The notes under the pieces were generated by a model. It ran no database searches and was not told where the DNA came from. It saw nothing but the letters and a program-made list of their open reading frames with translations. Position numbers and translations under genes: made by a program. 64,000 nucleotides of DNA from assembly GCA_003258735.1 (NCBI GenBank), contig QHME01000005.1, positions 730 through 64,729 on the forward strand, in the 5' to 3' direction. Shown here piece after piece: positions 24,706 through 33,558 of this stretch. This stretch comes from Candidatus Melainabacteria bacterium (GTDB taxonomy: Bacteria; Cyanobacteriota; Vampirovibrionia; Gastranaerophilales; Gastranaerophilaceae). Numbering within the stretch: position 1 is the stretch's first letter; each line of letters starts with the position of its first letter.

Positions 24706-25689
24706 ATGGAAAACATTTTAAAACCTCAGCTAGAATACTTGTTGCTATTGCAACACTTTAGAGAATATACCCATGGCATTTTTGACTGGTTATTTTACTA
24801 TATAACATATTTTGGTGACTTTATCATTGCTTTTTTGATAATTGCACTTGCCTATTGGGTAATCGATAAAAAATGCGGATTTTTGATGTTTTTGAACCTG
24901 TCATTTGGGTTACTTGTAAATCAGCTTATCAAATGTAGTGCATGCATCTATCGTCCTTGGATTTTGGATGACAGAATTAAGCCTTTGGCATCCGCAATGA
25001 AAACAGCCGGAGGATATTCGTTTCCGAGCGGACACACTGCAATTGCAACTAGCACACTCGGCTCAATTGCAATTACCCTATGGAAAAATAAAATAATAAG
25101 ATACTCAATGTTTTTATTGATTTTGCTAGTCGCATTTTCAAGGAACTATTTAGGAGTACACACCCCACAAGATGTTGCCATTTCGTTTATATTAGGAATA
25201 ACTTTATTATTTCTCTCACCTAAAATGCAAAAATGGGTCGATGATGGCAAAAACAGAGATTTAATTCTTTATTTGGGAATAATCGTAATATGCGTACTTT
25301 TAACAATTTATACAGCTTTAAAAAGCTACCCTATTGATATTTTAGATGGCAAAATCCTCGTTGACCCACAAAAAATGAAAATAGATTCATATCCTAAAAC
25401 AGCCTTAACTATTGGATTTTTCTCAGGTTGGTTACTTGACAGAAAAATCATTAAATATGATGAAAAATCAGGAACAATTATTTCCAAAATCATCACTTTT
25501 TTAATCGGAGCAATGTTGATATGCGCTATGATGAGGGAATCTACACCTTTTATTAGCTCTCATATACCTGTAGCTTTGGATGTTTTTGCAAGATTTATTA
25601 CAATAGGATTTTTCATAACAGGACTTTATCCTGCAATAATCAAACTTTACAGACTCATTATCAAAAAATTTATAAAAAACTCAAATTAA
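24706..25689 (+). CDS. PAP2-family membrane phosphatase
   Basis: A 327-residue integral-membrane phosphatase with about seven to eight helices. The three-part PAP2 signature is intact: K-x6-RP (KCSACIYRPW, about 79-88), PSGH (about 106-109), and SR-x5-H-x3-D (SRNYLGVHTPQD, about 145-156). Substrates in this family include phosphatidic acid, undecaprenyl pyrophosphate and sphingolipid phosphates; the actual one is unknown. I prefer the ATG at 24706 to an upstream TTG. Neither has a ribosome binding site. Its last codons overlap the convergent gene at 25686 by 4 bp. Confidence 0.82.
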   Translation: MENILKPQLEYLLLLQHFREYTHGIFDWLFYYITYFGDFIIAFLIIALAYWVIDKKCGFLMFLNLSFGLLVNQLIKCSACIYRPWILDDRIKPLASAMKTAGGYSFPSGHTAIATSTLGSIAITLWKNKIIRYSMFLLILLVAFSRNYLGVHTPQDVAISFILGITLLFLSPKMQKWVDDGKNRDLILYLGIIVICVLLTIYTALKSYPIDILDGKILVDPQKMKIDSYPKTALTIGFFSGWLLDRKIIKYDEKSGTIISKIITFLIGAMLICAMMRESTPFISSHIPVALDVFARFITIGFFITGLYPAIIKLYRLIIKKFIKNSN

Positions 25690-26204
25690 AAGAAAAAGTC
25701 TAAAATGGCATCAAGTAAAGATTTTTGCTCATCTCTTATCCTTAACAAAACATCACGCATTTGATGTTCAGGATGAAGAAGTTTATATTGCTTATTATAC
25801 TTTGCTTCTTCTCTTTCAAAGGTTTTTATCAATTCGTCACACTTGAACTGTCTCAAATTAGATAATGTTTGATTTTTACTTGCCATTGGAGTAATTTCTT
25901 GATTTATACCCATAATTTTAAATTTTCTGGCAAAAGTACCCATAATTGAAAAAAGAGTTTCATTAGCGACCTTATTTGGTATAAAATCTTCCATTATGGT
26001 TAATTCTAAAACTGAATGTTTCTTTTCCAAATAGTTTTCAAACTTTTTAATTTCTTTATTCTCACGAACCGCATCAAGAATATCTTTATCCCAATGCTCT
26101 TTGCTGATTATCCTTAAATGTTGAAAACTCGGTGCTGTAGCATTATTACGATTATTATTAACATTATAAAAATTATTATTTACACCAATCGGCAGAATAT
26201 TCAT
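25686..26204 (-). CDS. Orphan protein with MNILPIG start
   Basis: A 172-residue soluble, helical and charged protein of unknown function. The start MNILPIGVNN and an Asn-rich stretch of 20 residues before APSFQHL (25-31) resemble the M-x-I...F-x-G layout, though the G is missing here. The rest is three to four amphipathic helices (KEIKKFENYLEKK, LIKTFEREEAKYNKQY, LLRIRDEQKSLLDAILDF). An AAGGAG site lies 10 nt before the ATG. No domain is recognised. Confidence 0.65.
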   Translation of the reverse strand: MNILPIGVNNNFYNVNNNRNNATAPSFQHLRIISKEHWDKDILDAVRENKEIKKFENYLEKKHSVLELTIMEDFIPNKVANETLFSIMGTFARKFKIMGINQEITPMASKNQTLSNLRQFKCDELIKTFEREEAKYNKQYKLLHPEHQMRDVLLRIRDEQKSLLDAILDFFF

Positions 26205-26339
26205 TTTGAATTTAACTCCTTAGTAATGATTTTATTTTTTCCTAATTATAAAACCGAGCAAAAATATTTTTTACAGAACGATTGTGTTTTTTACAATTAT
26301 TAATAAAATAATCCACTCAAACAGTGCTAATTCTCCATA

Positions 26340-26368
26340 TTGAAATAGAAAAAAGTTTTTGATAAAAT
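26340..26368 (+). promoter_or_regulatory. yebC operon promoter (TTGAAA-17-TAAAAT)
   Basis: TTGAAA (26340-26345) and TAAAAT (26363-26368) are separated by 17 bp. Transcription would start about 30 nt before the yebC ATG. Confidence 0.6.
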
Positions 26369-26404
26369 CAGAGCATAGGGATTACAGAAAATAAAGAGGT
26401 AAAA

Positions 26405-27154
26405 ATGTCAGGACACTCAAAATGGGCAAATATCAAGAATAAAAAAGCCAAAACAGATTCACAAAAAGCCGTAGTATTTCAAAAATACTCAAGAGAATTA
26501 ATCGTAGCAGCAAGACTTGGCGGAGCAGACCCTGCAGGAAACTTCCGTTTGAGAACAGCTATTGAAAAAGCAAAAGCGGCAGGTCTTCCAAACGATAATA
26601 TAAAAAGAGCAATCGAAAAAGGTGCAGGTGCAGGTGCATCTGAAAACTACGAAGAATTGACTTATGAAGGATATGCTGCAGGCGGTGTTGCTGTTGTATT
26701 AGAAGCAATGACTGACAACCGTAACAGAACAGCAGGCGATGTTAGAAGTATCTTCACAAAATTCAACGGAAACCTTGGTGAAACAAACTGTGTAAGCTGG
26801 ATGTTTGATAAAAAAGGTAGCATTGAATTTGATTCAGATGTAGATTTTGACAAACTTTTTGAAGCTGCAATTAACTTAGATGCTGAAGATGTTATTGAAG
26901 ATGATGATTGTTACAAAGTTATTACATCAGTTGAAAACTTCCAATCTGTTGTTGAAGGTTTGGAAGCTGAAGGTTTTAAAAGCACAAATGCTGAATTAAC
27001 AAGAATTCCTCAAAATAACATCGAAGTTTCAGATTTAAAAACAGCTACATCCGTAATGAGACTAATCGAAAGATTGGAAGAACTTGATGATGTTCAAAAT
27101 GTATACGCAAACTGCGATATTCCGGATGAAATCGCAGAACAAGTAGAGGTTTAG
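26405..27154 (+). CDS. yebC: YebC/PmpR family translation/transcription factor
   Basis: A 249-residue three-domain protein with the invariant start MSGHSKWANIKNKKAK-D, LPNDNIKRAIEKG and the acidic middle domain (YEEL-YEGYAAGGVA). The family has been described as DNA-binding regulators and more recently as factors that ease ribosome stalling at proline stretches, as for human TACO1. AAAGAGG precedes the ATG. It heads a tight run yebC-GGDEF-tsaE-tsaB. Confidence 0.95.
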   Translation: MSGHSKWANIKNKKAKTDSQKAVVFQKYSRELIVAARLGGADPAGNFRLRTAIEKAKAAGLPNDNIKRAIEKGAGAGASENYEELTYEGYAAGGVAVVLEAMTDNRNRTAGDVRSIFTKFNGNLGETNCVSWMFDKKGSIEFDSDVDFDKLFEAAINLDAEDVIEDDDCYKVITSVENFQSVVEGLEAEGFKSTNAELTRIPQNNIEVSDLKTATSVMRLIERLEELDDVQNVYANCDIPDEIAEQVEV

Positions 27155-27156
27155 AT

Positions 27157-28407
27157 TTGCTTGAAAAAATAGAAAAACTTTCAAAAGTTCTTAACGAAAG
27201 CTACAGTGAAAAGTCACTGCTGAATTCGCTAGGGACTTTTTTTTCCGAAAACTTTGGAGTAAAAGATTTTTCTATTGATATTTATAATGCCACCAATAAA
27301 AATACACAAAACATAGAAACTTCTATGCTTAAATATCCGATTTTTAAGCACAAAAAAAGTATTGGCTGCCTATTTTTTTCAAATGAATCAGAACACTTAA
27401 AAACATTTTTAAAATATACAGCGCCATTTATTTCGTTAAAAGTGCAAAACATTATTCTTAATGAAAAAATGCAGAAAAATATTAGTTTTCACGATACAAT
27501 GAAAAATATTGCTAAAATTATTGAAACCCAATATGAATTGAACTACGTAATTCCAATTGTTGGAGAAATGATTGATAAATTTTTTGAAGACTATTTATTA
27601 TACATTTTTTTAAGAGACGATATTTCAGACTCTATTTCACTAGCTTGGCCAGCAGCTTGCAAAGACCCTAAAATTCTAAAAATTATTGAAAACTTCACAG
27701 AAAAAACACTTACAGACGATAAAAAAACTATAGTTTTACCTCTAAAAAGTGAAGGAAAAGATGTCGGAATTTTAGCCGCAAAAAGTACAAATGAGCAAAT
27801 AACAGAAAAAGATGCAGATTATTTAACTCAATTGGCATCTCAAATTGCAACTACGATAAATAGAGCAAATGTATACGCTGAAATTTTAAAACACGCAACA
27901 CTTGATGCTTTGACAGGTTTTTATAACAGAAGGCAACTAGAAGAACGTATCAAGCAAGAAGTTTCCAATGCAAAACGTCAAAATGCACCATTATGCGGAA
28001 TTATGACCGACATTGACTTTTTCAAGAGCGTAAATGATACGTATGGACACGCAGTTGGCGACTTGGTTCTAAAAACAATTGCAAAAGTAATCAGGGGACA
28101 GCTAAGAGAATACGATATTGCTGGAAGATACGGAGGTGAAGAGTTTTCAATACTCTTACCGTTTACAAAAATTGAAGAAGCAAAAATGGTTGCAGAACGT
28201 TTGAGAAAAACAATTGAAAGCAGAGTTATCGATATTTCAAAAGTAAATCCGGATAGCGAGAAAAAAGAAATTTCAGTTACTTTAAGTCTTGGAATTTACG
28301 AAATGAAATCTGATGACAATGACGAAGATTTATTAAAGAAAGCTGATAAAGCTCTATATGAAGCGAAGAATACTGGAAGAAATAAGGTAGTAATTCATTA
28401 TGATTGA
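27157..28407 (+). CDS. GAF-like plus GGDEF diguanylate cyclase
   Basis: A 416-residue signalling enzyme that would make cyclic di-GMP from two GTP. Residues ~1-240 look like one or two degenerate GAF-type sensor domains, with no membrane segment. The GGDEF domain begins at LDALTGFYNRRQLEE (about 249) and has the active-site variant GGEEF near 328, an accepted functional form. No RxxD inhibitory site is obvious five residues before it. It starts with TTG, 2 bp after the yebC stop, with GAGG upstream, and its end overlaps tsaE by 8 bp. The co-location with tRNA-modification genes does not itself suggest a shared function. Confidence 0.88.
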   Translation: MLEKIEKLSKVLNESYSEKSLLNSLGTFFSENFGVKDFSIDIYNATNKNTQNIETSMLKYPIFKHKKSIGCLFFSNESEHLKTFLKYTAPFISLKVQNIILNEKMQKNISFHDTMKNIAKIIETQYELNYVIPIVGEMIDKFFEDYLLYIFLRDDISDSISLAWPAACKDPKILKIIENFTEKTLTDDKKTIVLPLKSEGKDVGILAAKSTNEQITEKDADYLTQLASQIATTINRANVYAEILKHATLDALTGFYNRRQLEERIKQEVSNAKRQNAPLCGIMTDIDFFKSVNDTYGHAVGDLVLKTIAKVIRGQLREYDIAGRYGGEEFSILLPFTKIEEAKMVAERLRKTIESRVIDISKVNPDSEKKEISVTLSLGIYEMKSDDNDEDLLKKADKALYEAKNTGRNKVVIHYD

Positions 28408-28861
28408 AATAATTTGTAAAAATTTGGATGATACAAAAAAACTTGCTCAAAAATTTGCTAAACTGGTTGAAACTAACGGCTGTTTTGTAAACTTGTACGG
28501 AGAAATCGGAGCAGGAAAAACCGCATTTGTAAAAGAGGTTGCAAAAGCTATCGGAATAGAAGAAAAAGTGACGAGTCCGACTTTTGTAATTCTTAATGAA
28601 TACCATGGCGGTAAACTTCCAATGTATCATTTTGACTTATATAGATTGGAAAATGAAGGTGTCAAAACTATCACTGATGAACTTCGCGAATACTCAGAAG
28701 GAAGACAGTTGACATTTGTTGAATGGGCGGAGTTTTCTCAAAACGAATTTCCATTTGACCACATAAAAATTAACGTAACCTACGAAGATAATGACTATAG
28801 AAAATATTCTTTTGAAGGCTTTGGAAAAATTTGTACAGAAATTGTAAAGGAACTAAGATAA
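28400..28861 (+). CDS. tsaE: tRNA t6A biosynthesis ATPase TsaE
   Basis: The ATPase partner of the TsaB-TsaD-TsaE complex that adds threonylcarbamoyl to A37 of ANN-decoding tRNAs. The P-loop GEIGAGKT (34-41), TSPTFVILNEY and YHFDLYRLE segments are diagnostic. 153 residues, normal length. It overlaps the diguanylate cyclase gene by 8 bp and abuts tsaB. Confidence 0.95.
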   Translation: MIEIICKNLDDTKKLAQKFAKLVETNGCFVNLYGEIGAGKTAFVKEVAKAIGIEEKVTSPTFVILNEYHGGKLPMYHFDLYRLENEGVKTITDELREYSEGRQLTFVEWAEFSQNEFPFDHIKINVTYEDNDYRKYSFEGFGKICTEIVKELR

Positions 28862-29479
28862 GTGAAAATATTAGCATTTGATACATGTTTAGATAAAATG
28901 TATGTTACATTGGCACAAGATGATAAGATTTTAGAATCAAAAATAGTTACAAACCAAGATAACAAATATCATTCAGCATTTTTGATTTCAACAATAAGAG
29001 ATATTTTGCACGAAAATAACATTGAGCCAAAAGACTTAGATGCAATCGGCACAAATGTAGGACCTGGAAGTTTTACAGGAATAAGGGCATGCACAACGGT
29101 AGCTAGAATGATGGCTCAACAACTTGATATAAAAGCTTGTGGTATTTCATCTTTAGAAATTCTTGAACAAATTAATCCAACACAAAAGCCAACAATGGTT
29201 GCACTTGATGCAAGAAAAAATAGTGCATACCTACTTTATAATGGTAAAATTCACGGAGCTGTTCAACTTGAAGAAATAAAGAATTTATTGACCGAAAAAG
29301 ATTATTATTTAATTACAGATGATAAATTACAAAAAGAACTTGGCGGAATATCATATCAACAAGAAGAATACCAACTGGGCGAAATTCTTGCAAAGCTTGC
29401 GTTTGAAAAATTAAAAATGCAAGAATGCAAATGGCAAGAACTTAAACCTTTATATATTCAACCACCTCCAATGGGATAA
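28862..29479 (+). CDS. tsaB: tRNA t6A biosynthesis protein TsaB
   Basis: The scaffold paralog of TsaD in t6A synthesis. MKILAFDTCLDKMYV, NVGPGSFTGIR and the ALDARKNSAYL segment match TsaB. 205 residues, GTG start directly after the tsaE stop. tsaD and tsaC are not in the window. Confidence 0.93.
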   Translation: MKILAFDTCLDKMYVTLAQDDKILESKIVTNQDNKYHSAFLISTIRDILHENNIEPKDLDAIGTNVGPGSFTGIRACTTVARMMAQQLDIKACGISSLEILEQINPTQKPTMVALDARKNSAYLLYNGKIHGAVQLEEIKNLLTEKDYYLITDDKLQKELGGISYQQEEYQLGEILAKLAFEKLKMQECKWQELKPLYIQPPPMG

Positions 29480-29483
29480 TGCT

Positions 29484-29507
29484 AGCAAAAAATATTTTTA
29501 TGAGTTT
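29484..29507 (+). promoter_or_regulatory. AGCAA-type promoter before the 29518 start
   Basis: AGCAAAAAATATTTTTATGAG begins 34 nt before the ATG at 29518. TATGAG (29499-29504) lies in the -10 position, and no ribosome binding site follows. It matches the blocks before 36095 and 11338(-) in sequence and spacing. Confidence 0.4.
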
Positions 29508-29517
29508 TATTAGTGAC

Positions 29518-30891
29518 ATGGAAATTTCTAGAATCACAAACTTATATCAACCCAAAACTTATGCAAACAAAACAGTAACATATCCTAACGAAAAGCGCAT
29601 AAGCATTAACCTTGAGGAGCAACAAGATACATTTGTAAAATCAGCAAATGTAAACTTCACAGGCAATGTTGCAAAAGTCGAAAAAAGATTTGAAGAAGTA
29701 TTCAATCACAATTTCTTTTTAAAACTTTTACGAGAAAAAGTGCCTGATGCATACACCGGACTTGATTTAGTTTCGATAAAAGATATTATCTCAATAAAAT
29801 ATAACGGAGATATGTATAAACGAGGACCTTTAGCAATTGAGGTATTAAAAAAATATCGTAGTTGCATGTTTCCGACCGAAAAAAGCATTTTTACAATATT
29901 AGAGAATCAATCAAAAAAACACTCTAATCTAAAATTACAAGATTTATTAAAACTTCAATATGCAAAAGCTGAAAAAGTGCTTATTACACAACAATCAGGT
30001 ATTTTAAACAAAATAAATTTGATGATTAGAGAACTACCTAAGGATGAATTTGAGGCAGCCAGAAAAGTTATTCAGGAATCTTTTGACAAAATTTTTGCCC
30101 AAAACCCTCCACCAGAAAACAGATTTTCAAGAAAAACATTCATCAATAAATTAAGTAAAATTGATATCAAAGATAAGCATAGAAAAGCCAAAATAATGGC
30201 TGTTGCAGAAAATTTACCACAATCCGCAAATTCTGTTGAAGCTTTCATTGTAAAATATTCTCAGCCATATAAAGTTCGCTATGATTACAAAAACAAAGAG
30301 TATATAAAAATAACAAGAGACTCTGAAGAAGTCGGACTTCGCTTGCTTGAACCGTCTGTCGGAACAGATGAACATATCCATCCGCAATCTGCTTACCGCA
30401 AAGAAAAAATAGCAAGAGAAAACGGAGATAAAGCAGCTCAAGATTTAAGCTCATTTAGAGTAACAATTTTAACAAGCAAAAAAATTAACGAAATAAAAAC
30501 TGATACTCCACTTGATGATTTTATAATGCAACAAAAGGCTAATGAACTAGATATCCCTGAAAATATTCAAAAACACATTCAACGACTGATTGAAATTGAC
30601 AATAAATGGTTTAAATGTGGTAAATATCAAGATGCAGCAACACTTGCAGATTACATCAAAGTTTTAAAAGATGAATTTGACTTAAGATCAAATATCGTCA
30701 AAGTTGACCTTGGAGATTTTGAAGAAACAATACCTACTATAAAAGATAAGGCTATTTTGCAAAGAGAAAAACTTGATGCAAAAAGAGCAAGACTAATATC
30801 AAGAGAAAATGCTGATTTTATAAATGGTGTTCAAAAAATTCAACTGGAGAACCGCAAAACTCAAAAACACTCAGCTAGATTTAACCACTAA
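29518..30891 (+). CDS. Orphan protein with MEISRIT start, NFTG box and HNH-like segment
   Basis: A 457-residue protein. The N-terminus MEISRITNLY and a polar stretch run to VNFTGN (45-50), the shared layout. The body is Lys-rich and helical. Near 283-291 the segment TDEHIHPQS resembles the D-H-I-x-P-x-S core of HNH-type nucleases, but the later Asn/His of that motif is not evident, so this is only suggestive. Two starts are possible: ATG 29479, which overlaps the tsaB stop, or ATG 29518. I prefer 29518 because only that product begins M-x-I and because a promoter block sits at the shared spacing. It is not obviously part of t6A synthesis. Confidence 0.65.
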   Translation: MEISRITNLYQPKTYANKTVTYPNEKRISINLEEQQDTFVKSANVNFTGNVAKVEKRFEEVFNHNFFLKLLREKVPDAYTGLDLVSIKDIISIKYNGDMYKRGPLAIEVLKKYRSCMFPTEKSIFTILENQSKKHSNLKLQDLLKLQYAKAEKVLITQQSGILNKINLMIRELPKDEFEAARKVIQESFDKIFAQNPPPENRFSRKTFINKLSKIDIKDKHRKAKIMAVAENLPQSANSVEAFIVKYSQPYKVRYDYKNKEYIKITRDSEEVGLRLLEPSVGTDEHIHPQSAYRKEKIARENGDKAAQDLSSFRVTILTSKKINEIKTDTPLDDFIMQQKANELDIPENIQKHIQRLIEIDNKWFKCGKYQDAATLADYIKVLKDEFDLRSNIVKVDLGDFEETIPTIKDKAILQREKLDAKRARLISRENADFINGVQKIQLENRKTQKHSARFNH

Positions 30892-30905
30892 TTTGTAAAA
30901 TAGAC

Positions 30906-30933
30906 TTGCAAAAATCCGAAAATAGTGTACAAT
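30906..30933 (+). promoter_or_regulatory. Promoter of the zinc-ribbon protein (TTGCAA-16-TACAAT)
   Basis: TTGCAA (30906-30911) and TACAAT (30928-30933) are 16 bp apart. The leader is about 50 nt and carries an AGGAGAAG site before the ATG. Confidence 0.6.
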
Positions 30934-30989
30934 AAAGTGATAAACAGATTGGTTTACAAAAACCAAAGTACACAACCAGGAGAAGAAAA

Positions 30990-31262
30990 ATGTACGAAGA
31001 CGAAAAATTAGTATGTGAAGATTGCGGAAAAGAATTTATCTTCACTGCAGGCGAACAAGAATTCTACGCTGAAAAGGGACTTGTAAACAAACCAAAAAGA
31101 TGCCCTGAATGCAGAACCGCACGCAGAAAAAACAACAGAAAGAAAAGAAGAATGTATGATGCTGTATGCTCAAAATGCGGTGCTCAAACTCAGGTTCCTT
31201 TCAAACCGGTTCCTGGTAGAGAAGTATTCTGCAAAGAATGTTTCCAAAAACCTGAAGAATAA
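30990..31262 (+). CDS. Double zinc-ribbon protein (CxxC)
   Basis: A 90-residue protein with two CxxC pairs in the N-terminal half (CEDCGKEF at about 9-16, CPECRTARRKN at about 38-48) and two more near the C-terminus (CSKCGAQ, CKECFQ). The layout, a zinc-ribbon V-C-x-DCG-x-EF followed by R-CPECR-RRK, is a small family common in several bacterial phyla with no firm function. A strong promoter, ribosome binding site and terminator suggest high expression. Confidence 0.85.
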   Translation: MYEDEKLVCEDCGKEFIFTAGEQEFYAEKGLVNKPKRCPECRTARRKNNRKKRRMYDAVCSKCGAQTQVPFKPVPGREVFCKECFQKPEE

Positions 31263-31289
31263 TCAATTATTCATATACAACATTCTATA

Positions 31290-31317
31290 GGGAAGAGTCA
31301 ATACTCTTCCCTTTTTT
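31290..31317 (+). terminator. Rho-independent terminator
   Basis: GGGAAGAGT, loop CAAT, ACTCTTCCC and TTTTTT. It lies 28 nt after the zinc-ribbon gene. Confidence 0.88.
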
Positions 31318-31321
31318 GCTA

Positions 31322-31639
31322 TCATATAGTTATACAATTATTCAAATACTCAATCGTAGAAACCTTTTCATCATAAAGATACTTGATAAAATTCAAATAG
31401 GAACACTCACGTGATGAGATTACAAGATTTATCTCAAAACCTTCCGTACAAAATGGTTCGTAATCATAGACAACATAACTGTTATACTTGCTTTTCCACT
31501 CTTTTCGTTCTATACGGCTATAGTTTTCTTCAATAATATCTTCTAACCATGGTAACAAATTTTGGTCAATATTTTTCATTTCCAAACGATTGTATCTATT
31601 GCAATCATTGCAACTATTTCCAATAAACATAATATTCAC
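31322..31639 (-). CDS. Small hypothetical protein
   Basis: A 105-residue soluble acidic protein with a GGAGTG site before its ATG. It has a Cys-containing N-terminus (GNSCNDCNRYN) that could bind metal, followed by a Trp/Tyr-rich alpha/beta region (LPWLEDIIEENYSRIERKEWKSKYNSYVVYD). No family is recognised. It is convergent with the zinc-ribbon gene, whose terminator may serve both. Confidence 0.6.
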   Translation of the reverse strand: MNIMFIGNSCNDCNRYNRLEMKNIDQNLLPWLEDIIEENYSRIERKEWKSKYNSYVVYDYEPFCTEGFEINLVISSRECSYLNFIKYLYDEKVSTIEYLNNCITI

Positions 31640-31770
31640 TCCACTAAGTCTTTATACATGAATTTTACAAACCGAATGAGAGAAAATAATCCCCAGAATG
31701 TATAAAAAATTATTATCGGATTTACCAATCTTAAAAAATTTATATTTACATATCTTTACAAAAACGCAAA

Positions 31771-31798
31771 ATTTGGCAATTATTTTATTAGTATATAC
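31771..31798 (+). promoter_or_regulatory. GGCAA...TATACTT promoter of the Met/Gly-rich protein
   Basis: TTGGCAA (31771-31777) is followed by TATACTT (31792-31798), the same distance as in the copies at 35945 and 44729. Transcription would start near 31805, leaving a leader of about 28 nt with a GAGG site. Confidence 0.45.
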
Positions 31799-31833
31799 TT
31801 TTTATATATAAGAGTACAAAAAAGAGGATTATT

Positions 31834-32238
31834 ATGGGTTTTGCTGATAATATGAGAACGTTGAGTAACATCAATGCAACACTAGCATCGCTTGTTACAT
31901 ACGGTCAACAAAGACAGAGCGGAGTACCTGCCCAAACAGCAGCAATGAATTTGTTTGGCAACATGGCAAACGGCTATATCAGAAACGATATAGCTTATGG
32001 TATGCAAAAAATGGGTAATCCTGTCGGAAATACAATAAACCTATACGCAGGTTATGGAAATCCAACCTCAAACTATATCGGTACAACCGCATTATTTACT
32101 GCAAATATTAACCCTTGGATGATGTTTAATTGCTACAGTTACATGCCACCTATGCCAATGATGGGAGGATTTTACTCCAATATGGGTATGGGATTTGGAA
32201 TGATGCCAGGAATGTACAGTCACGGATTTTTATGCTAA
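31834..32238 (+). CDS. Met/Gly/Tyr-rich hypothetical protein
   Basis: A 134-residue protein of unknown function. The N-terminal half is a plausible amphipathic helix (MRTLSNINATLASLVTYG). The C-terminal third is low-complexity, rich in Met, Gly, Pro and Tyr (MPPMPMMGGFYSNMGMGFGMM). There is no signal peptide. Met-rich tails can bind soft metals such as copper, but that is speculation. An AGAGG site is present. Its 3' end overlaps the convergent O-antigen ligase gene by 9 bp. Confidence 0.65.
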   Translation: MGFADNMRTLSNINATLASLVTYGQQRQSGVPAQTAAMNLFGNMANGYIRNDIAYGMQKMGNPVGNTINLYAGYGNPTSNYIGTTALFTANINPWMMFNCYSYMPPMPMMGGFYSNMGMGFGMMPGMYSHGFLC

Positions 32239-33558
32239 TTCACTAGTATCTTTTGTCGTCAAAGCTGAAATCACAGCTACATAAGTCCAAAACATAAATT
32301 GCAACTGCGGTCTGAAAAAGATTGTATCAACCAATCCATGAAACATCACTGCCCAAATCGAAATAACTGACGCGCTTACTAATATTATTTTTTCATTGTC
32401 TGTTGAGTTTAAGATAAAGCTAACTGCATCTTTTGACAATGTAAATAAAAACCCTAAAAACGCAATCAAAGCAAAAATACCGCTTTCTACTGCTGTTTCG
32501 AGGTAAATATTATAAGCACTCAAGGCATCAAAACCTGTTTTCATATATAAACCGTAAATTTCACGAAAATTTTTATTGCCGACACCAATACCGAGTAACC
32601 AGTTATCTTTGAACATTTGAACCGCTGAATGGTAAACATTAAATCTGAATGAATTTGAAGAATCGTTACGCATAGCAAAAATTGATAAAAATCTCAACCT
32701 CAATGCACTAACAAAAGTCATTGCCATCACAAATAACGCTACAACTCCGCCAATAAACGAAATATATAATTTTTTGTAAGTTTTCCAAAAGAATTTTGCA
32801 GAAAGTAAAAATACACATCCAATGATTAACATCAATGCCAAATATGCACCTCTACATCCTGTTTGGAAAATTGTATAAATACTTACCAACGTACAAATCG
32901 CAGATACAATTGCAAGTTTAAAAGATTTTTTATTAAGAAAATAAAATACTGAACCTAAAATTGCTGGGAATCCGCAAACCAAATATCCACCGAACAAGTT
33001 TGGATTAAGAGGTTTTAATGTTCCATAAACTCGAGATAATACATCTTCAGGATTTAATCTCGAAGTATCTTGCCAAGTAGAAATTTCATCTAAATGCAAG
33101 AAACTTTGCATAAAACCAATAACAGATTCAGCCATTGTGCACAAAGCTATTGTAGCAAGTAACCACACTGCCTGATTTTTGTGAGTTTTTAAATATTGTG
33201 CAGTAGAAAAATAAAAACCAACATACACAAAAGTTTTAAAAAAGCCCTTTAGACTCAGCTCAAAAAGAGTAGAGCCAAACAAACTGATTACAACAATCAT
33301 GAAATATGCAACCAACCAAATTTCGAAATGGCTGAAATCTATTTTTTCTTTAGGTTTAGTCAACATTTTGACAATCGTCAAAAACATAACAATTAGAGCA
33401 AAGAACCCAATTGAATCTGAACTCATAAATGTTGAGCCTATAAAAGTCAGCAAAATAAACGGCAAAATTATGCCGTCTATATTTTGCAAAAATAAACTGT
33501 TTTCGTATAAATAACTTAATTTATCTTGAGAAAATTTAAAAATCTTATTGAACATCAT
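32230..33558 (-). CDS. O-antigen ligase/polymerase-like membrane protein
   Basis: A 442-residue protein with about eleven to twelve membrane helices. The large external loop carries the Wzy_C/WaaL-type segment (MRNDSSNSFRFNVYHSAVQMFKDNWLLGIGVGN, about 292-324), with the conserved arginines and the W-LG-G-GN motif of ligases and polymerases that transfer polymerised glycans to lipid or protein acceptors. It is last in a three-gene unit with a DUF4330 protein and a heptose-type kinase, which fits envelope glycan assembly. It overlaps the DUF4330 gene by 14 bp. Confidence 0.85.
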   Translation of the reverse strand: MMFNKIFKFSQDKLSYLYENSLFLQNIDGIILPFILLTFIGSTFMSSDSIGFFALIVMFLTIVKMLTKPKEKIDFSHFEIWLVAYFMIVVISLFGSTLFELSLKGFFKTFVYVGFYFSTAQYLKTHKNQAVWLLATIALCTMAESVIGFMQSFLHLDEISTWQDTSRLNPEDVLSRVYGTLKPLNPNLFGGYLVCGFPAILGSVFYFLNKKSFKLAIVSAICTLVSIYTIFQTGCRGAYLALMLIIGCVFLLSAKFFWKTYKKLYISFIGGVVALFVMAMTFVSALRLRFLSIFAMRNDSSNSFRFNVYHSAVQMFKDNWLLGIGVGNKNFREIYGLYMKTGFDALSAYNIYLETAVESGIFALIAFLGFLFTLSKDAVSFILNSTDNEKIILVSASVISIWAVMFHGLVDTIFFRPQLQFMFWTYVAVISALTTKDTSELA

